DNA of 64,000 nucleotides from Anaerolineae bacterium (lineage in GTDB: Bacteria > Chloroflexota > Anaerolineae > Aggregatilineales > Phototrophicaceae): assembly GCA_022823945.1 (NCBI GenBank), contig JAJEBK010000053.1, positions 124,001 through 188,000 on the forward strand, given 5' to 3'. The notes below the pieces were generated by a model. The model was not told the origin of the DNA, searched no databases, and worked only from the letters and a program-made list of their open reading frames with translations. Shown piece by piece: positions 8,734-16,877 of the stretch. Numbering within the stretch: position 1 is the first letter of the stretch; each line of letters opens with the position of its first letter. The position numbers and the translations under genes were made by a program.

Positions 8734-10326
8734 CTATCCCCCGGCTTGATGCATGATGCGCCCTGGCAGCTCGACATGCAGCGGACTATTCGCTGCGATA
8801 TAATCTGCCACGACCTGGTCCAGCGGACTGCCCTGGTCATAAGCATTCATGGCGTTCGTTTCCAGGATGGCATAACCATCACCGCCGCTGCGCATGTAGT
8901 CGTTGGTGGCGACGCGGTACACAGCGTCTGGGTCCAGCGCGCTGTATTCGCCGTCGCTCATCACCTCGGCGCTGACAATGCGGCTGCCGGCTGCTTGCGT
9001 GGCGTCAAAGGTATAGCGCATGCCCGCCACCTGCGGGAAACGCCCAGATGCGCCATCGACCAGCGGCTCGCCATTCTCGTCGACTTCCACGCGGCTGACG
9101 CCATTCTCCAGCGCTGCCAACACATCTGCGCCAGTCAATTCCAACGTGCTGATGAGGTTGCCAAAGGGCAGTACATTCAGCACCTCGCCCAAGGTGACTT
9201 CGCCCGCGTCGATGTCTGCGCGGATGCCGCCGCCATTTTGGATCACAATATCGGCGCCGGTGTTTTCCAACATGGCATCGGTGATGACAACCCCCAGTAG
9301 GCACTCTTCAACGCGGCAGAGACGCGGGCTGGTGCCGGTCAGCGCCACGCTGGTTTCGCCAACACGCTGCGAAGTTAGCTCGGCGATCGGCTCTGCCAAT
9401 TCTGCGATGAGGTCGCTGAGGTCGGGGTCGGGCGTGATGTAACGGCTCAGCAGAATGGCATCGCCGTCCCAGTCGGTCAAAACGCCAGCGCTGTCAAATT
9501 CGACATCCAGCCGCCCCAGATAGATCGTCTTTGTGTCTGCCTGGACGACCAGCACTGGCTCGCCACTGGCGCTTTCAAGGACGGTCGGATAGTCACCGAG
9601 CGCGCCGCTGTAGGTGTTGCTGAGGAAGGTGTTGGTGTGCCCGCCGACTACGATATCGACGCCGCTGACGCCCTGCGCCACCTCAAGGTCAGGTCCATAG
9701 CCGAGATGCGAAAGCAGAATGATCTTGTCGATGCCCTGGGCGCTCAAGCTGTCGACCTGCTCTTGGGTGATTTCGACCAGATTGTCGTGAAAGACGAGAT
9801 CTTTGCTGGGCAGGTTCAAGACCACGGTGTCCGGCGTGGTCAGCCCGATAATGCCGATCGACTCGCCGCCGACATCCAGGACGACTGATGGCGCGACCAG
9901 ACCCGCCAGCCAGGGGTCTGCGCTGAAGTCGATATTGGCGCTCACCGTCGGGAAGTCCAGATCCTGGACAAATTCCGCCAGCTTGTCGCTGCCTTCGTTA
10001 AATTCGTGGTTGCCCAGCACCAGCGCATCGTAGCCGATGGCATTCATGATCTGCACGCTGTCTTGCCCGCGATATTGGACATGGAAGAGCGTACCGGTGA
10101 AGCGGTCGCCAGCATCCAGCAGCAGATGATTATCGACTTCGCCGCGGATCTGCTGCACGACAGCGGCCTGTCGCGCCGCGCCGCCATTGCCATCGCGTTG
10201 CGGCTCGTGGTGGCCATGCACATCATTGGTGTGCATGATGGTCAAGTAAAAGCTCTCGTCTTGTGCGCCGACAAGCGACACGAGCAGGACGAAGAGCGCG
10301 AATATCACGATCAGCTTGCGTTTCAT
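8734..10326 (-). CDS. Exported 5'-nucleotidase / metallophosphatase
   Basis: This 530-aa UshA-like enzyme hydrolyses nucleotides outside the cytoplasm with a dinuclear metal site. A signal peptide (MKRKLIVIFALFVLLVSLVGAQ) is followed by the metallophosphatase blocks HTNDVHGH, DAGDRFTG and GNHEFNEG, then SHLGYG and GGHTN. The C-terminal substrate domain has NGGGIRADIDAGEVTLGEV and LPFGN. It starts at ATG 10324-10326, where AAGGAGAA lies 7 nt upstream. It stands alone on this strand, beginning about 120 bp after the divergent start of the TIR gene. Confidence 0.93.
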   Translation of the reverse strand: MKRKLIVIFALFVLLVSLVGAQDESFYLTIMHTNDVHGHHEPQRDGNGGAARQAAVVQQIRGEVDNHLLLDAGDRFTGTLFHVQYRGQDSVQIMNAIGYDALVLGNHEFNEGSDKLAEFVQDLDFPTVSANIDFSADPWLAGLVAPSVVLDVGGESIGIIGLTTPDTVVLNLPSKDLVFHDNLVEITQEQVDSLSAQGIDKIILLSHLGYGPDLEVAQGVSGVDIVVGGHTNTFLSNTYSGALGDYPTVLESASGEPVLVVQADTKTIYLGRLDVEFDSAGVLTDWDGDAILLSRYITPDPDLSDLIAELAEPIAELTSQRVGETSVALTGTSPRLCRVEECLLGVVITDAMLENTGADIVIQNGGGIRADIDAGEVTLGEVLNVLPFGNLISTLELTGADVLAALENGVSRVEVDENGEPLVDGASGRFPQVAGMRYTFDATQAAGSRIVSAEVMSDGEYSALDPDAVYRVATNDYMRSGGDGYAILETNAMNAYDQGSPLDQVVADYIAANSPLHVELPGRIMHQAGG

Positions 10327-10477
10327 TGGGCTTCTCCTTGGTTCTGTCAGGTGATTTCTGATTGCCGCGTAGACCGACAATACCTTATCAATTGCCAGTT
10401 GCCTGCCTGCGCACAATCCTTTAAGAAATCGTTAAGAGAGTATAGCAGGTATCGACTGGGGCGGGGAATACTCGGTC

Positions 10478-10721
10478 AATCTCGCCGCAGGGCAATCGCA
10501 TCAAAATGGAAACCATGATGCCAGCGACCAAATAGATCAAATACTTGCCACAGAGGCACTGAGACACAGAGAAAAACGTTCAGATTAACTTTGGGTGGCT
10601 GACAACTCGCCCTCATTACAACCAGGATTCCGAATTGTTCTGCCTTACCAAACCAAGCTCTGTGCCTCTGTGTCTCTGTGGCAAATAAACAACATAATGC
10701 AATGGGCCTGAATCTCGCCGC
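10478..10721. mobile_element. MITE-like element A with 11-bp target duplication
   Basis: Most of the 406-bp gap between the nucleotidase and the GNAT gene is one element. Its left end at 10489 reads AGGGCAATCGCATCAAA. Internal arms 10545-10571 (TTGCCACAGAGGCAC...) and 10658-10684 are near-perfect inverted copies of 27 nt with three mismatches. The element ends at 10710 and is flanked by a perfect 11-bp direct repeat, AATCTCGCCGC, at 10478-10488 and 10711-10721. The 17-nt end is identical to the inverted right end of element B at 28942-28958. No ORF is present, so any mobility depended on a transposase elsewhere. Confidence 0.7.
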
Positions 10722-10732
10722 CAGATGCCCGC

Positions 10733-11323
10733 CTAGGTGCGCAGGGATTCTTCGCTGTTGGCGCGCCTCTGATCATTTTCCAGAACACCGACCACTTGGC
10801 ACCAAGTCGGCGTATCCAGCGAGTTTAGCCGCCGCCGCATGCCAAGCTTGTTCATGACCTGCTGTGATGCCAGGTTGTCGTGCTCGGTCGTGGCGACCAC
10901 CCGCCGTAAGCGCAGCCTTCCGAAGAGAAAGTCCAGCAGGGCGCTGGCTGCTTCGGTCGCATAGCCCAGCCGGCGATGTTCTGGCAGCATGCCCCAAAAC
11001 AAGCCGACCTCTGGACTGAGCAAATCGTCGGCCTCGTCGCCTTTCAGAGCGCCCCAGGGCACGACTGTCGGCACAATCCCCACCTCGCCCACAAATTTGC
11101 CTGTGTCGCGCCGTTCTACAGCATAATCAGCATAAGGTGGCTGTCCCAAACCGGCCAACTCGCGATAGCTGGCGATCGTCCAGTTCAACCAGCGCCGAGC
11201 GTTTTCTGCGTCTTCATCCACTTGGAAGACGCGCCGGCGGAAGTCGCTGCAAGCGGCCAGATCTTCCGAAGAAAAATGGCGGATGCGCAGGCGCTGGCTG
11301 GTCAGCTCGAGGCGGTCGATCAT
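10733..11323 (-). CDS. GNAT-family N-acetyltransferase (RimJ/RimL type)
   Basis: The 196-aa protein has a RimJ-like start (MIDRLELTSQRLRIRHFSSEDL), the beta4 strand GEVGIVP, a long EVGLFWGMLPEHRRLGYATEAASALL block holding the acetyl-CoA pyrophosphate-binding R-x-x-G-Y-A loop, and the closing strand VATTEHDNLASQQVMNKLGM. These proteins acetylate N-termini or small amines; the substrate here is unknown. The stop is 11 bp from element A, and the start is 15 bp after the stop of the SDR gene on the same strand, so a two-gene unit is likely. Confidence 0.85.
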   Translation of the reverse strand: MIDRLELTSQRLRIRHFSSEDLAACSDFRRRVFQVDEDAENARRWLNWTIASYRELAGLGQPPYADYAVERRDTGKFVGEVGIVPTVVPWGALKGDEADDLLSPEVGLFWGMLPEHRRLGYATEAASALLDFLFGRLRLRRVVATTEHDNLASQQVMNKLGMRRRLNSLDTPTWCQVVGVLENDQRRANSEESLRT

Positions 11324-11338
11324 GTTTACGCGCGCCGA

Positions 11339-12097
11339 TCAACTGCGCAGGTAGGATGCGCCATTGACATCGATAATCGTGCCGGTGGTGAATTCTGCGC
11401 CCGCCGATGCCAGGAAGAGCGCGGCATACGCAACTTCTTGTGGTTTGGCGACACGACCCAACGGCGACTGCGCGCGGATATCATCGCCATCGGGGGCAGC
11501 CAAGCGCTCGGCAGCCATGTCGGTTTCCACGAAGCCAGGCGCGACAGTGCCGATGAAGATCTTGTGTGGCGCCAGCAGCTTTGCCAGCGACTGTCCCAGG
11601 CTGTTGAGAGCCGCTTTGCTTGCGCCATAAGCAGGTGCGGTAGGCTCGCCACGGAATGCGCCGCGCGATGAGATGTTGACGATGCGCCCGCCACCCTGGC
11701 GAATCATATACTGCGCAGCGCAGTGCATGGCGTTGGCCGCCCCAAGCAGATTGACTCCCATAATCCGTGAGAAATGTGTCCCCCATTCGTCATAGGTGCA
11801 TTCGGTCAGCGCGCATTCTTCATGGATGCCGGCATTGTTAATCAGGATATCCAGCCGTCCCATGCGCGCGGCAACTTCATCAATCATGCGCTGCACCTGG
11901 GCGCTGTCTGCCAGGTCGGCGCGCAGGGCGAAATGCCTGTCGCCCGCTAGTTGATCGAGCGTCTGCTCTGCGGCTTTCGCATTGTGGTTGAAGTGGACGG
12001 CCACTCGCGCTCCACGCGCGGCAAACCCCTTGGCGATTTCGCGCCCGATCCCGCGCGAGCCGCCCGTGACCAAAGCTGTTTGCTTATCAAATTGCAT
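11339..12097 (-). CDS. SDR-family oxidoreductase (FabG-like)
   Basis: A classical 252-aa short-chain dehydrogenase. It carries the cofactor loop TGGSRGIG, NNAG at about 87-90, catalytic Ser in IVNISSRGAF, YGASK (Tyr/Lys pair) and the PG motif in VAPGFVETDM. The C-terminal TGTIIDVNG is standard. An Asn in HFNHNAKAAEQ after strand beta2 is compatible with NADPH preference. It precedes a GNAT gene by 15 bp. Substrate cannot be inferred; FabG itself is possible, but no other fatty-acid gene is nearby. Confidence 0.87.
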   Translation of the reverse strand: MQFDKQTALVTGGSRGIGREIAKGFAARGARVAVHFNHNAKAAEQTLDQLAGDRHFALRADLADSAQVQRMIDEVAARMGRLDILINNAGIHEECALTECTYDEWGTHFSRIMGVNLLGAANAMHCAAQYMIRQGGGRIVNISSRGAFRGEPTAPAYGASKAALNSLGQSLAKLLAPHKIFIGTVAPGFVETDMAAERLAAPDGDDIRAQSPLGRVAKPQEVAYAALFLASAGAEFTTGTIIDVNGASYLRS

Positions 12098-12212
12098 GGC
12101 ATTGCTCGCTTCTGCGCCACAGATTCATTCGCAAGAGTTTGGGCGATAGTTAGAACGAAAGGGCGAGCGAACTGCCCGCCCATGAATACAGTTAGATGCT
12201 TGTGCAGCGCGC

Positions 12213-14072
12213 TTATTCGCAAGCGCCAGCTCTGTTTAGATAATCGCCATGCAGCCAGCCCACGCGCCCACCGTAGAATACGCGGAACCAGTAAGTCGTG
12301 CGCATTGTGGCGCCGAGCTGCGTACCTGCTGGGACGGCCTGCAAACTCTCGCTGCTGGTGCTGGGATTGACGCGCAAGTTGAGAATATCGGTGGCGGTCA
12401 CCGAGCAGCCGGCCAAGTCATAGACTGGTTCTGACACAATTCCTGAAACCAGGAAATCCGTCGGCATGAGCACGACGGTGCCGGCGCGGTCGATGTTGGC
12501 GCATATCATGCCATTGGCGGTCCAGGTGCGCAGCGGCACAATGCTGCGCGGCGAAAATGCGGCATCAAGCAGGACAACCGTACCTGTGTCATGTATAAAA
12601 CAGGCGTCCACCGGGGCAATTTCCCCAAAGATATCGACCGCATAATAGAAGCCGTAGTCGATCAAGGTCATATTGCCGACGCCGCCTGCGTCCACTTCAC
12701 GGCAGTGGGTGCTATCTGGGGCATCAGCCACAACAATGTGGGGAGGCAGCATATTGCACAAACTGCCTTCTGGCTCTGCCCAGGTGCCATCGTCTGTAGA
12801 GCTGCCTGCTGCGCCTGTCTCAGCGCCACCGTTGTCGTCGTCATCGTCACCTGCCTGTGAAGCTGTGGCCGCCTGCGCTGCGACGGCGCTCTCTATCTGG
12901 AAAGAGAATGCGCCTGCTTCTTGCTCGGCCGCGCCGATATCACAAGCATCTGGCGCTCGCAAAATGCCGCGCTGATCGTTTGCCAGGCAATAGGCGCTGT
13001 CGCCGGCATCAATTACCGGGCTTTCGAGATTGGGTGAATAATAAGCGGGCGCGCCAGCCAGCAGCAGCAACTGCGGGTCTGCGCTGAGCCCAGCGTGCTC
13101 ACAAGAGCCATCGCGAATCAAATTGCCGATATTGGCTTCCAGCCTGCCGTTGCAATCGCCAACGACATTGCCAGTCAAAATGCTGTTGTAGAGTTCCAGA
13201 TTCGCTTCGTCATAGATGCCCGCGCCAGCTTCTGCCTTGTTCTCGATGATCGTGACATGGGTGATGGTCGCGGTCCCCCGGTTCATCAGCCCACCGCCAT
13301 TGCTCCCGGCGCTATTGCCACTGATGGTCGTATTGCTGATGGCGGCGTTGCCCCGTGAAAGATAGAGTCCGCCGCCGACACCATGCGCGCTATTGTCGCT
13401 GATGCCCGATTTGTCGATAATGAGTGTATTGTTTGGACCGTTGAAATAGATGCCAGCGCCAAACGAGTCGTCCGGGGCGTTTTCTTTCGTGACGCGCTTG
13501 TCGCCGGTTGGCGCGCTCCATACGCGCGTCTCGTTGCTGCTCACAGCGCTGTCGATGAGCAGGACCTCGCTGTCGATGGCAGAAATGCCGCCACCAGCGC
13601 CCGCCGAATAATTGTGCCTTACAACGCTGTTGTACAAAGCCAGCTGAGAGTCTATCGCAAGTATGCCGCCGCCATTGCTTTGCGTCCAACCGTCGGTCAC
13701 CGTCAAGTCTTTGATGGTCAGGCTGCCTTCTCGCACAGCAAAGATTCTGTTGCCTTCGCCGTCGATCACAAAACCCATGCCTTCAATGACAACTTCGGAA
13801 GTAACATCCAGCGTCGCGTCGAGCGATAACGTGCCATCGACTGTGCCTTCTCCCATGATGGTGATCGTATCCGATCCTGTGTTGTCATCGGCGGCTGCAT
13901 CACCAGCTTCGCAGCTATTGGCAGGCGCGACCTGGTCCTCACCATTGGCAGACCGGATGGCATTCGCCAGGCTGCAATCGGCATCGACACTGATATCGGC
14001 CGCCAGCGCACTGCCTGCCTGCAGCAGCAGTATCAGCATGCACATACTTGTGATGAGTCGTCTGATATTCAC
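12213..14072 (-). CDS. Secreted parallel beta-helix protein with C-terminal SH3b domain
   Basis: The 619-aa product has a signal peptide (MNIRRLITSMCMLILLLQAGSALA). It continues with a Cys/Asn-rich domain of the right-handed beta-helix type: repeats such as GGGISAIDSEVLLIDSAV, GGGLYLSRGNAAISNTTISGN and GGGLMNRGTATITHVTI run from about 90 to 320, ending in the CDIGAAE sequence usual for choice-of-anchor Q/polymorphic-type proteins. An Asp/Gly-rich linker near 400 is followed by further beta-rich sequence and a bacterial SH3 domain (DILNLRVNPSTSSESLQAVPAGTQLG) at the C-terminus. It probably acts at the cell surface. Ligand and role are unknown. Confidence 0.8.
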   Translation of the reverse strand: MNIRRLITSMCMLILLLQAGSALAADISVDADCSLANAIRSANGEDQVAPANSCEAGDAAADDNTGSDTITIMGEGTVDGTLSLDATLDVTSEVVIEGMGFVIDGEGNRIFAVREGSLTIKDLTVTDGWTQSNGGGILAIDSQLALYNSVVRHNYSAGAGGGISAIDSEVLLIDSAVSSNETRVWSAPTGDKRVTKENAPDDSFGAGIYFNGPNNTLIIDKSGISDNSAHGVGGGLYLSRGNAAISNTTISGNSAGSNGGGLMNRGTATITHVTIIENKAEAGAGIYDEANLELYNSILTGNVVGDCNGRLEANIGNLIRDGSCEHAGLSADPQLLLLAGAPAYYSPNLESPVIDAGDSAYCLANDQRGILRAPDACDIGAAEQEAGAFSFQIESAVAAQAATASQAGDDDDDNGGAETGAAGSSTDDGTWAEPEGSLCNMLPPHIVVADAPDSTHCREVDAGGVGNMTLIDYGFYYAVDIFGEIAPVDACFIHDTGTVVLLDAAFSPRSIVPLRTWTANGMICANIDRAGTVVLMPTDFLVSGIVSEPVYDLAGCSVTATDILNLRVNPSTSSESLQAVPAGTQLGATMRTTYWFRVFYGGRVGWLHGDYLNRAGACE

Positions 14073-14232
14073 GATTTGATCCTGTTCTCAACCTTGGTTG
14101 ATAGGCTAAGGCGAATAGCTGCTATAACGGCGCGCCGGCGGCATCGCCCCAATTCCTGCCTATTTAAGTCCGATTCGCGTTTCTGCACAAACCAATATGC
14201 GGCGGAATCAAGCGCAATCTCGCCACTGCGCT

Positions 14233-14811
14233 TTATGTCATCCCAGCCACCTTGCGCAGCAAAGCCAGGGTCATGCGCGCATCGCCCAAAGAAGTATGCG
14301 CGCCACTTGCTGGCAGACCTTCGCGGTGGGCGGCTGCAGCCAGTTTGTGCCAACGATAATTCCTGCCGTTGGGATTGCGCTCGCCTTTGTAGCGGGCATA
14401 CTGCTTCATGGCGCAATCGCGCTTTGCCACGCGCGGCTCGGGTAAGTTGTAAACCGCCGCCGTTTGCAGCAGCAGCCGCCAATCAAAGTCCATGTTGTAA
14501 GCGACGACGATCTGCCCCGCCAGCAGCACCGACAGCTGAATATAAATCTGTCGAAAACTCGGCGCGTCGGCGACATCGCGATCGCTGATGCCGTGAATGC
14601 GTGAGGCGGCAGGCGGGATGGGGATGCTGGGCTTGATGCGCTGATGGATGCGCGCCGCGCCAGCTTGGTCAATGATGGCGATTTCCACGATTTGGTCGGT
14701 TGCGCCCAAGCCGGTCGTTTCGGTATCCAGCACCAGGAAGTCGCGGGTCATCAAACCACGCGCCCACTGGATGGCTTGTCGCCGGTGCGCCGGGTGATAA
14801 TGCCGCGTCAT
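14233..14811 (-). CDS. DEDDh 3'-5' exonuclease (DnaQ/RNase T-like)
   Basis: A 192-aa exonuclease with all DEDDh motifs: Exo I LVLDTETTG, HGIS after the second strand, Exo II VAYNMDFDWRLL (Asp), and Exo III HTSLGDARMTLAL (His and Asp). Such proteins trim DNA or RNA 3' ends, as proofreading subunits or stand-alone enzymes. The start is ATG 14809-14811; a longer reading lacks family similarity. It is transcribed away from the short plus-strand RNA at 14.87-15.08 kb. Confidence 0.9.
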   Translation of the reverse strand: MTRHYHPAHRRQAIQWARGLMTRDFLVLDTETTGLGATDQIVEIAIIDQAGAARIHQRIKPSIPIPPAASRIHGISDRDVADAPSFRQIYIQLSVLLAGQIVVAYNMDFDWRLLLQTAAVYNLPEPRVAKRDCAMKQYARYKGERNPNGRNYRWHKLAAAAHREGLPASGAHTSLGDARMTLALLRKVAGMT

Positions 14812-14872
14812 CTGCGTGCCGCCTCGCTGTCTTTTCGTTACAAAATCATAACACAGCAAGCCGGGCTGATGC

Positions 14873-14900
14873 TTGCGAAGCGAAAAGAGCTGTGTTAAAC
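14873..14900 (+). promoter_or_regulatory. Probable sigma70-type promoter for the short transcript
   Basis: TTGCGA at 14873-14878 and TTAAAC at 14895-14900 are separated by 16 nt, so transcription would begin near 14906. They sit just upstream of a strong Shine-Dalgarno sequence and a terminator-bounded RNA. The -35 matches consensus at four of six positions. Confidence 0.45.
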
Positions 14901-14938
14901 TTCGCGCATCGTCGGGTGAGTAAAGGAGGTGAATCAAA

Positions 14939-14968
14939 ATGTCAGGTTTACAGGGGGTAGCCCTCTAA
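14939..14968 (+). CDS. Nine-residue ORF MSGLQGVAL
   Basis: ATG 14939-14941 is preceded by AAAGGAGGTG, an essentially perfect Shine-Dalgarno at good spacing (7 nt), and the frame stops at TAA 14966-14968. Such a strong RBS in front of only nine codons suggests that ribosome loading itself matters (leader peptide), or a translated micropeptide. Translation is inferred from the RBS alone. Confidence 0.35.
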   Translation: MSGLQGVAL

Positions 14969-15044
14969 CCGTTTCACACCTCTAAGGGTTTGTCCGTTTA
15001 GGGGGTGAACCCGGAACCGCCAGACTGTGATTTCGCAGTCGAGG

Positions 15045-15077
15045 GACCGCAGACTAATCCTCTGCGGTCTCTTTTTT
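15045..15077 (+). terminator. Rho-independent terminator
   Basis: A perfect 9-bp stem GACCGCAGA / TCTGCGGTC (15045-15053 and 15061-15069) with a 7-nt loop is followed by TCTTTTTT. The U-tract is on the plus strand only, so it ends the short transcript and not the convergent GNAT gene. Confidence 0.9.
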
Positions 15078-15094
15078 GGGGAAGCGCCAGAATA

Positions 15095-15649
15095 TCACGA
15101 CAAGCCCTGTAGCTTCTCATATTCCTCGCGCAGGATGGCGTACCAGACCGAGTCTTTGAAGCTGTCGCGGTGATAATGATAGGCGCGCCGCGTGCCTTCA
15201 CAGCGCATGTTCGCTTTTTGCATCACGCGCCCTGATGCTGGATTGTGCGCGAAATGCCCGGCCGCGATGCGATTCAAGCCCAGCTGCTCAAACCCGAATT
15301 GGATGACCAGTCGCAGCGCCTGCGTCGCCAGGCCACGCCCCCAATAGGGCAGCCCAATCCAGTAGCCAACCTCGGCGCGTTTGTGTTCTTGCGCAGGATG
15401 GATGCCCATGACGCCAACGAAGCAACCCGATTGCGCCTCGATTATGGCAAATGTATAGGCTTGTCCACTCCGCCATTCGTCGGTGACTTTGCGCACAAAT
15501 TCATGCGCGGCTTCGGGCGGATAGGGATGCGGCACAAAAGTATTGACGGCGACCTCGGGCGCGCTGGCATACTTCAAAATTGGCGCGATATCCCGCTCCG
15601 CCAGCGGACGCATCCACAGCGCAGGACAGCGCAATATCGTTTTTTTCAT
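15095..15649 (-). CDS. GNAT-family N-acetyltransferase (RimJ/RimL type)
   Basis: 184 residues with RimJ-type features: RCPALWMRPLAERDIAPI at the start, GVMGIH, the acetyl-CoA site EVGYWIGLPYWGRGLATQAL, and HNPASGRVMQKANMRCEG near the end. It is not closely similar to the GNAT at 10.7 kb. The start is 12 bp after the stop of the HtrA gene on the same strand, so it is likely the last gene of a cbpA-htrA-GNAT unit. Substrate unknown. Confidence 0.87.
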   Translation of the reverse strand: MKKTILRCPALWMRPLAERDIAPILKYASAPEVAVNTFVPHPYPPEAAHEFVRKVTDEWRSGQAYTFAIIEAQSGCFVGVMGIHPAQEHKRAEVGYWIGLPYWGRGLATQALRLVIQFGFEQLGLNRIAAGHFAHNPASGRVMQKANMRCEGTRRAYHYHRDSFKDSVWYAILREEYEKLQGLS

Positions 15650-15661
15650 GCCGCTTTTTCC

Positions 15662-16843
15662 TTATGGTGTGGTCTCGCAGCCCAGCGTCGGCGGTCCCTC
15701 GGCAGCTGGTCGGCTCGCCAACTGCAGAGACACTTCCAGCGTACGCCGGTCGCGGATGACCAGCAACCTTACCTCGTCGCCTGGGCGCTTCTGCTGCACC
15801 AGATAAGCCATCAGCGCATCCAGATCGTCAAAGTGATATTCGTTGATAGCAACAATCAGGTCGCCGCCAGCGCAGACGGTTTTCCCGCGCACATCAACCA
15901 GCCGATCGCCACCCCGCAAGCCAGCCAGATGCGCCGGCGATCCAGCCGATACCCCGCGCAGCAGCACGCCCCGCTCGGTGGGCAAGTCCAGCGCAGCGCT
16001 CAAGCCAGCCACGCCATAGCCGCCTTCCTCGCGCATCACCGAAATGCCCATCCACGCATAATCGACACGGCCAGCCGTCAACAAGTCGGGGATGATGCGC
16101 CGCATGGTATCGGCAGGCACAGCAAAGCCAATGCCGGCGATTTCGCCACTGAGGCTCTGATTGGCTGTTGTCATGCCAAAGACCAAGCCACGCGAATCCA
16201 GCAAAGGACCGCCCGAACTGCCGGGATAGATCGGCGCGTCTATTTGGATGATAGCGGGATTGTCATAAGCGACTGCGCCCATGCCGATTAGCTCAGCAGA
16301 GGGCAGCGTACGTCCGACGCCGCTGACGATGCCGGTGGTCATCGAGCTGTTCAAGCCAAAGGGATTGCCGATGGCGATGGCGCGCTGACCAACTTTGATC
16401 AAGGCCGATTCGCCGATACGCAGTGGCAATAGTCGCTCTGCGGGTGCCGACGCTTTCAAGACCGCCACATCGCTGAAGCTGTCTGCGCCAACCAGCGTCG
16501 CCTCCAGCACCAGGGCATTGCCCAGTGTTACCCTGATGGCATCGGCATCGTTCACCAGATGGGCGTTGGTGATGATGTGCCCATGCTGATCATAGACGAA
16601 TCCAGAGCCGCGCCGCACCGATTCTGCTGTCGTCTCATCGGCTTCTGCCCGCGCTTCGATATTGACCACCGAGGGGCTGGCGCTTTCATAAATCTCGGCC
16701 AGCAGACTGTATTCGGCATCGGCTATTGCGCTGAGGTCAATCGGCGTGGCTGTGGCAACAGGTGCCGCTGGGGCGATGTTGTCGAAGCTGCAAGCTGGCA
16801 GCAGCAGGCAGACAGCCAGAAGCGTGCAGACGCGCAGAATCAT
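15662..16843 (-). CDS. HtrA/DegP-like serine protease, lipoprotein
   Basis: A 393-aa envelope protease with a lipoprotein signal (lipobox LPAC, Cys18). The trypsin-like domain has its triad visible: H95 in TNAHLV, D125 in SFSDVAVLK and S210 in GSSGGPLL. One PDZ domain follows (GVLLRGVSAGSPAHLAGLRGGDRLVDV). HtrA proteins degrade misfolded exported proteins. The start ATG 16841-16843 gives a clean signal peptide; a longer upstream reading would run into the DnaJ gene. Its place behind a DnaJ-like chaperone fits a protein quality-control operon. Confidence 0.92.
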   Translation of the reverse strand: MILRVCTLLAVCLLLPACSFDNIAPAAPVATATPIDLSAIADAEYSLLAEIYESASPSVVNIEARAEADETTAESVRRGSGFVYDQHGHIITNAHLVNDADAIRVTLGNALVLEATLVGADSFSDVAVLKASAPAERLLPLRIGESALIKVGQRAIAIGNPFGLNSSMTTGIVSGVGRTLPSAELIGMGAVAYDNPAIIQIDAPIYPGSSGGPLLDSRGLVFGMTTANQSLSGEIAGIGFAVPADTMRRIIPDLLTAGRVDYAWMGISVMREEGGYGVAGLSAALDLPTERGVLLRGVSAGSPAHLAGLRGGDRLVDVRGKTVCAGGDLIVAINEYHFDDLDALMAYLVQQKRPGDEVRLLVIRDRRTLEVSLQLASRPAAEGPPTLGCETTP

Positions 16844-16877
16844 CAGCAGGGTTGTTGCGTCGCCAGCGCCGCGTAGA

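Larger units (their letters stand above)
14906..15077 (+). ncRNA. Autonomous short structured transcript with 9-aa ORF (novel candidate)
   Basis: An apparent self-contained unit of about 170 nt has promoter, RBS, tiny ORF, hairpins and intrinsic terminator, with no gene following on its strand. Predicted hairpins by eye: 14945-14970 (GGTT/AACC plus AGGG/CCCT), 14973-15009 (TTCAC...CTCTAA with TTAGGG...GTGAA), 15023-15040 (GACTG/CAGTC), then the terminator at 15045. The first hairpin covers most of the ORF. It lacks the signatures of SRP RNA, tmRNA and RNase P RNA. It could be a small regulatory RNA, a peptide mRNA, or the relic leader of a lost gene. Confidence 0.5.

Noticed and set aside
14906..15077. 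SRP RNA, tmRNA or RNase P RNA as identity of the short transcript
   Set aside because: It lacks the SRP GGAAG-type tetraloop motif, the tmRNA tRNA-like ends and the RNase P conserved core.
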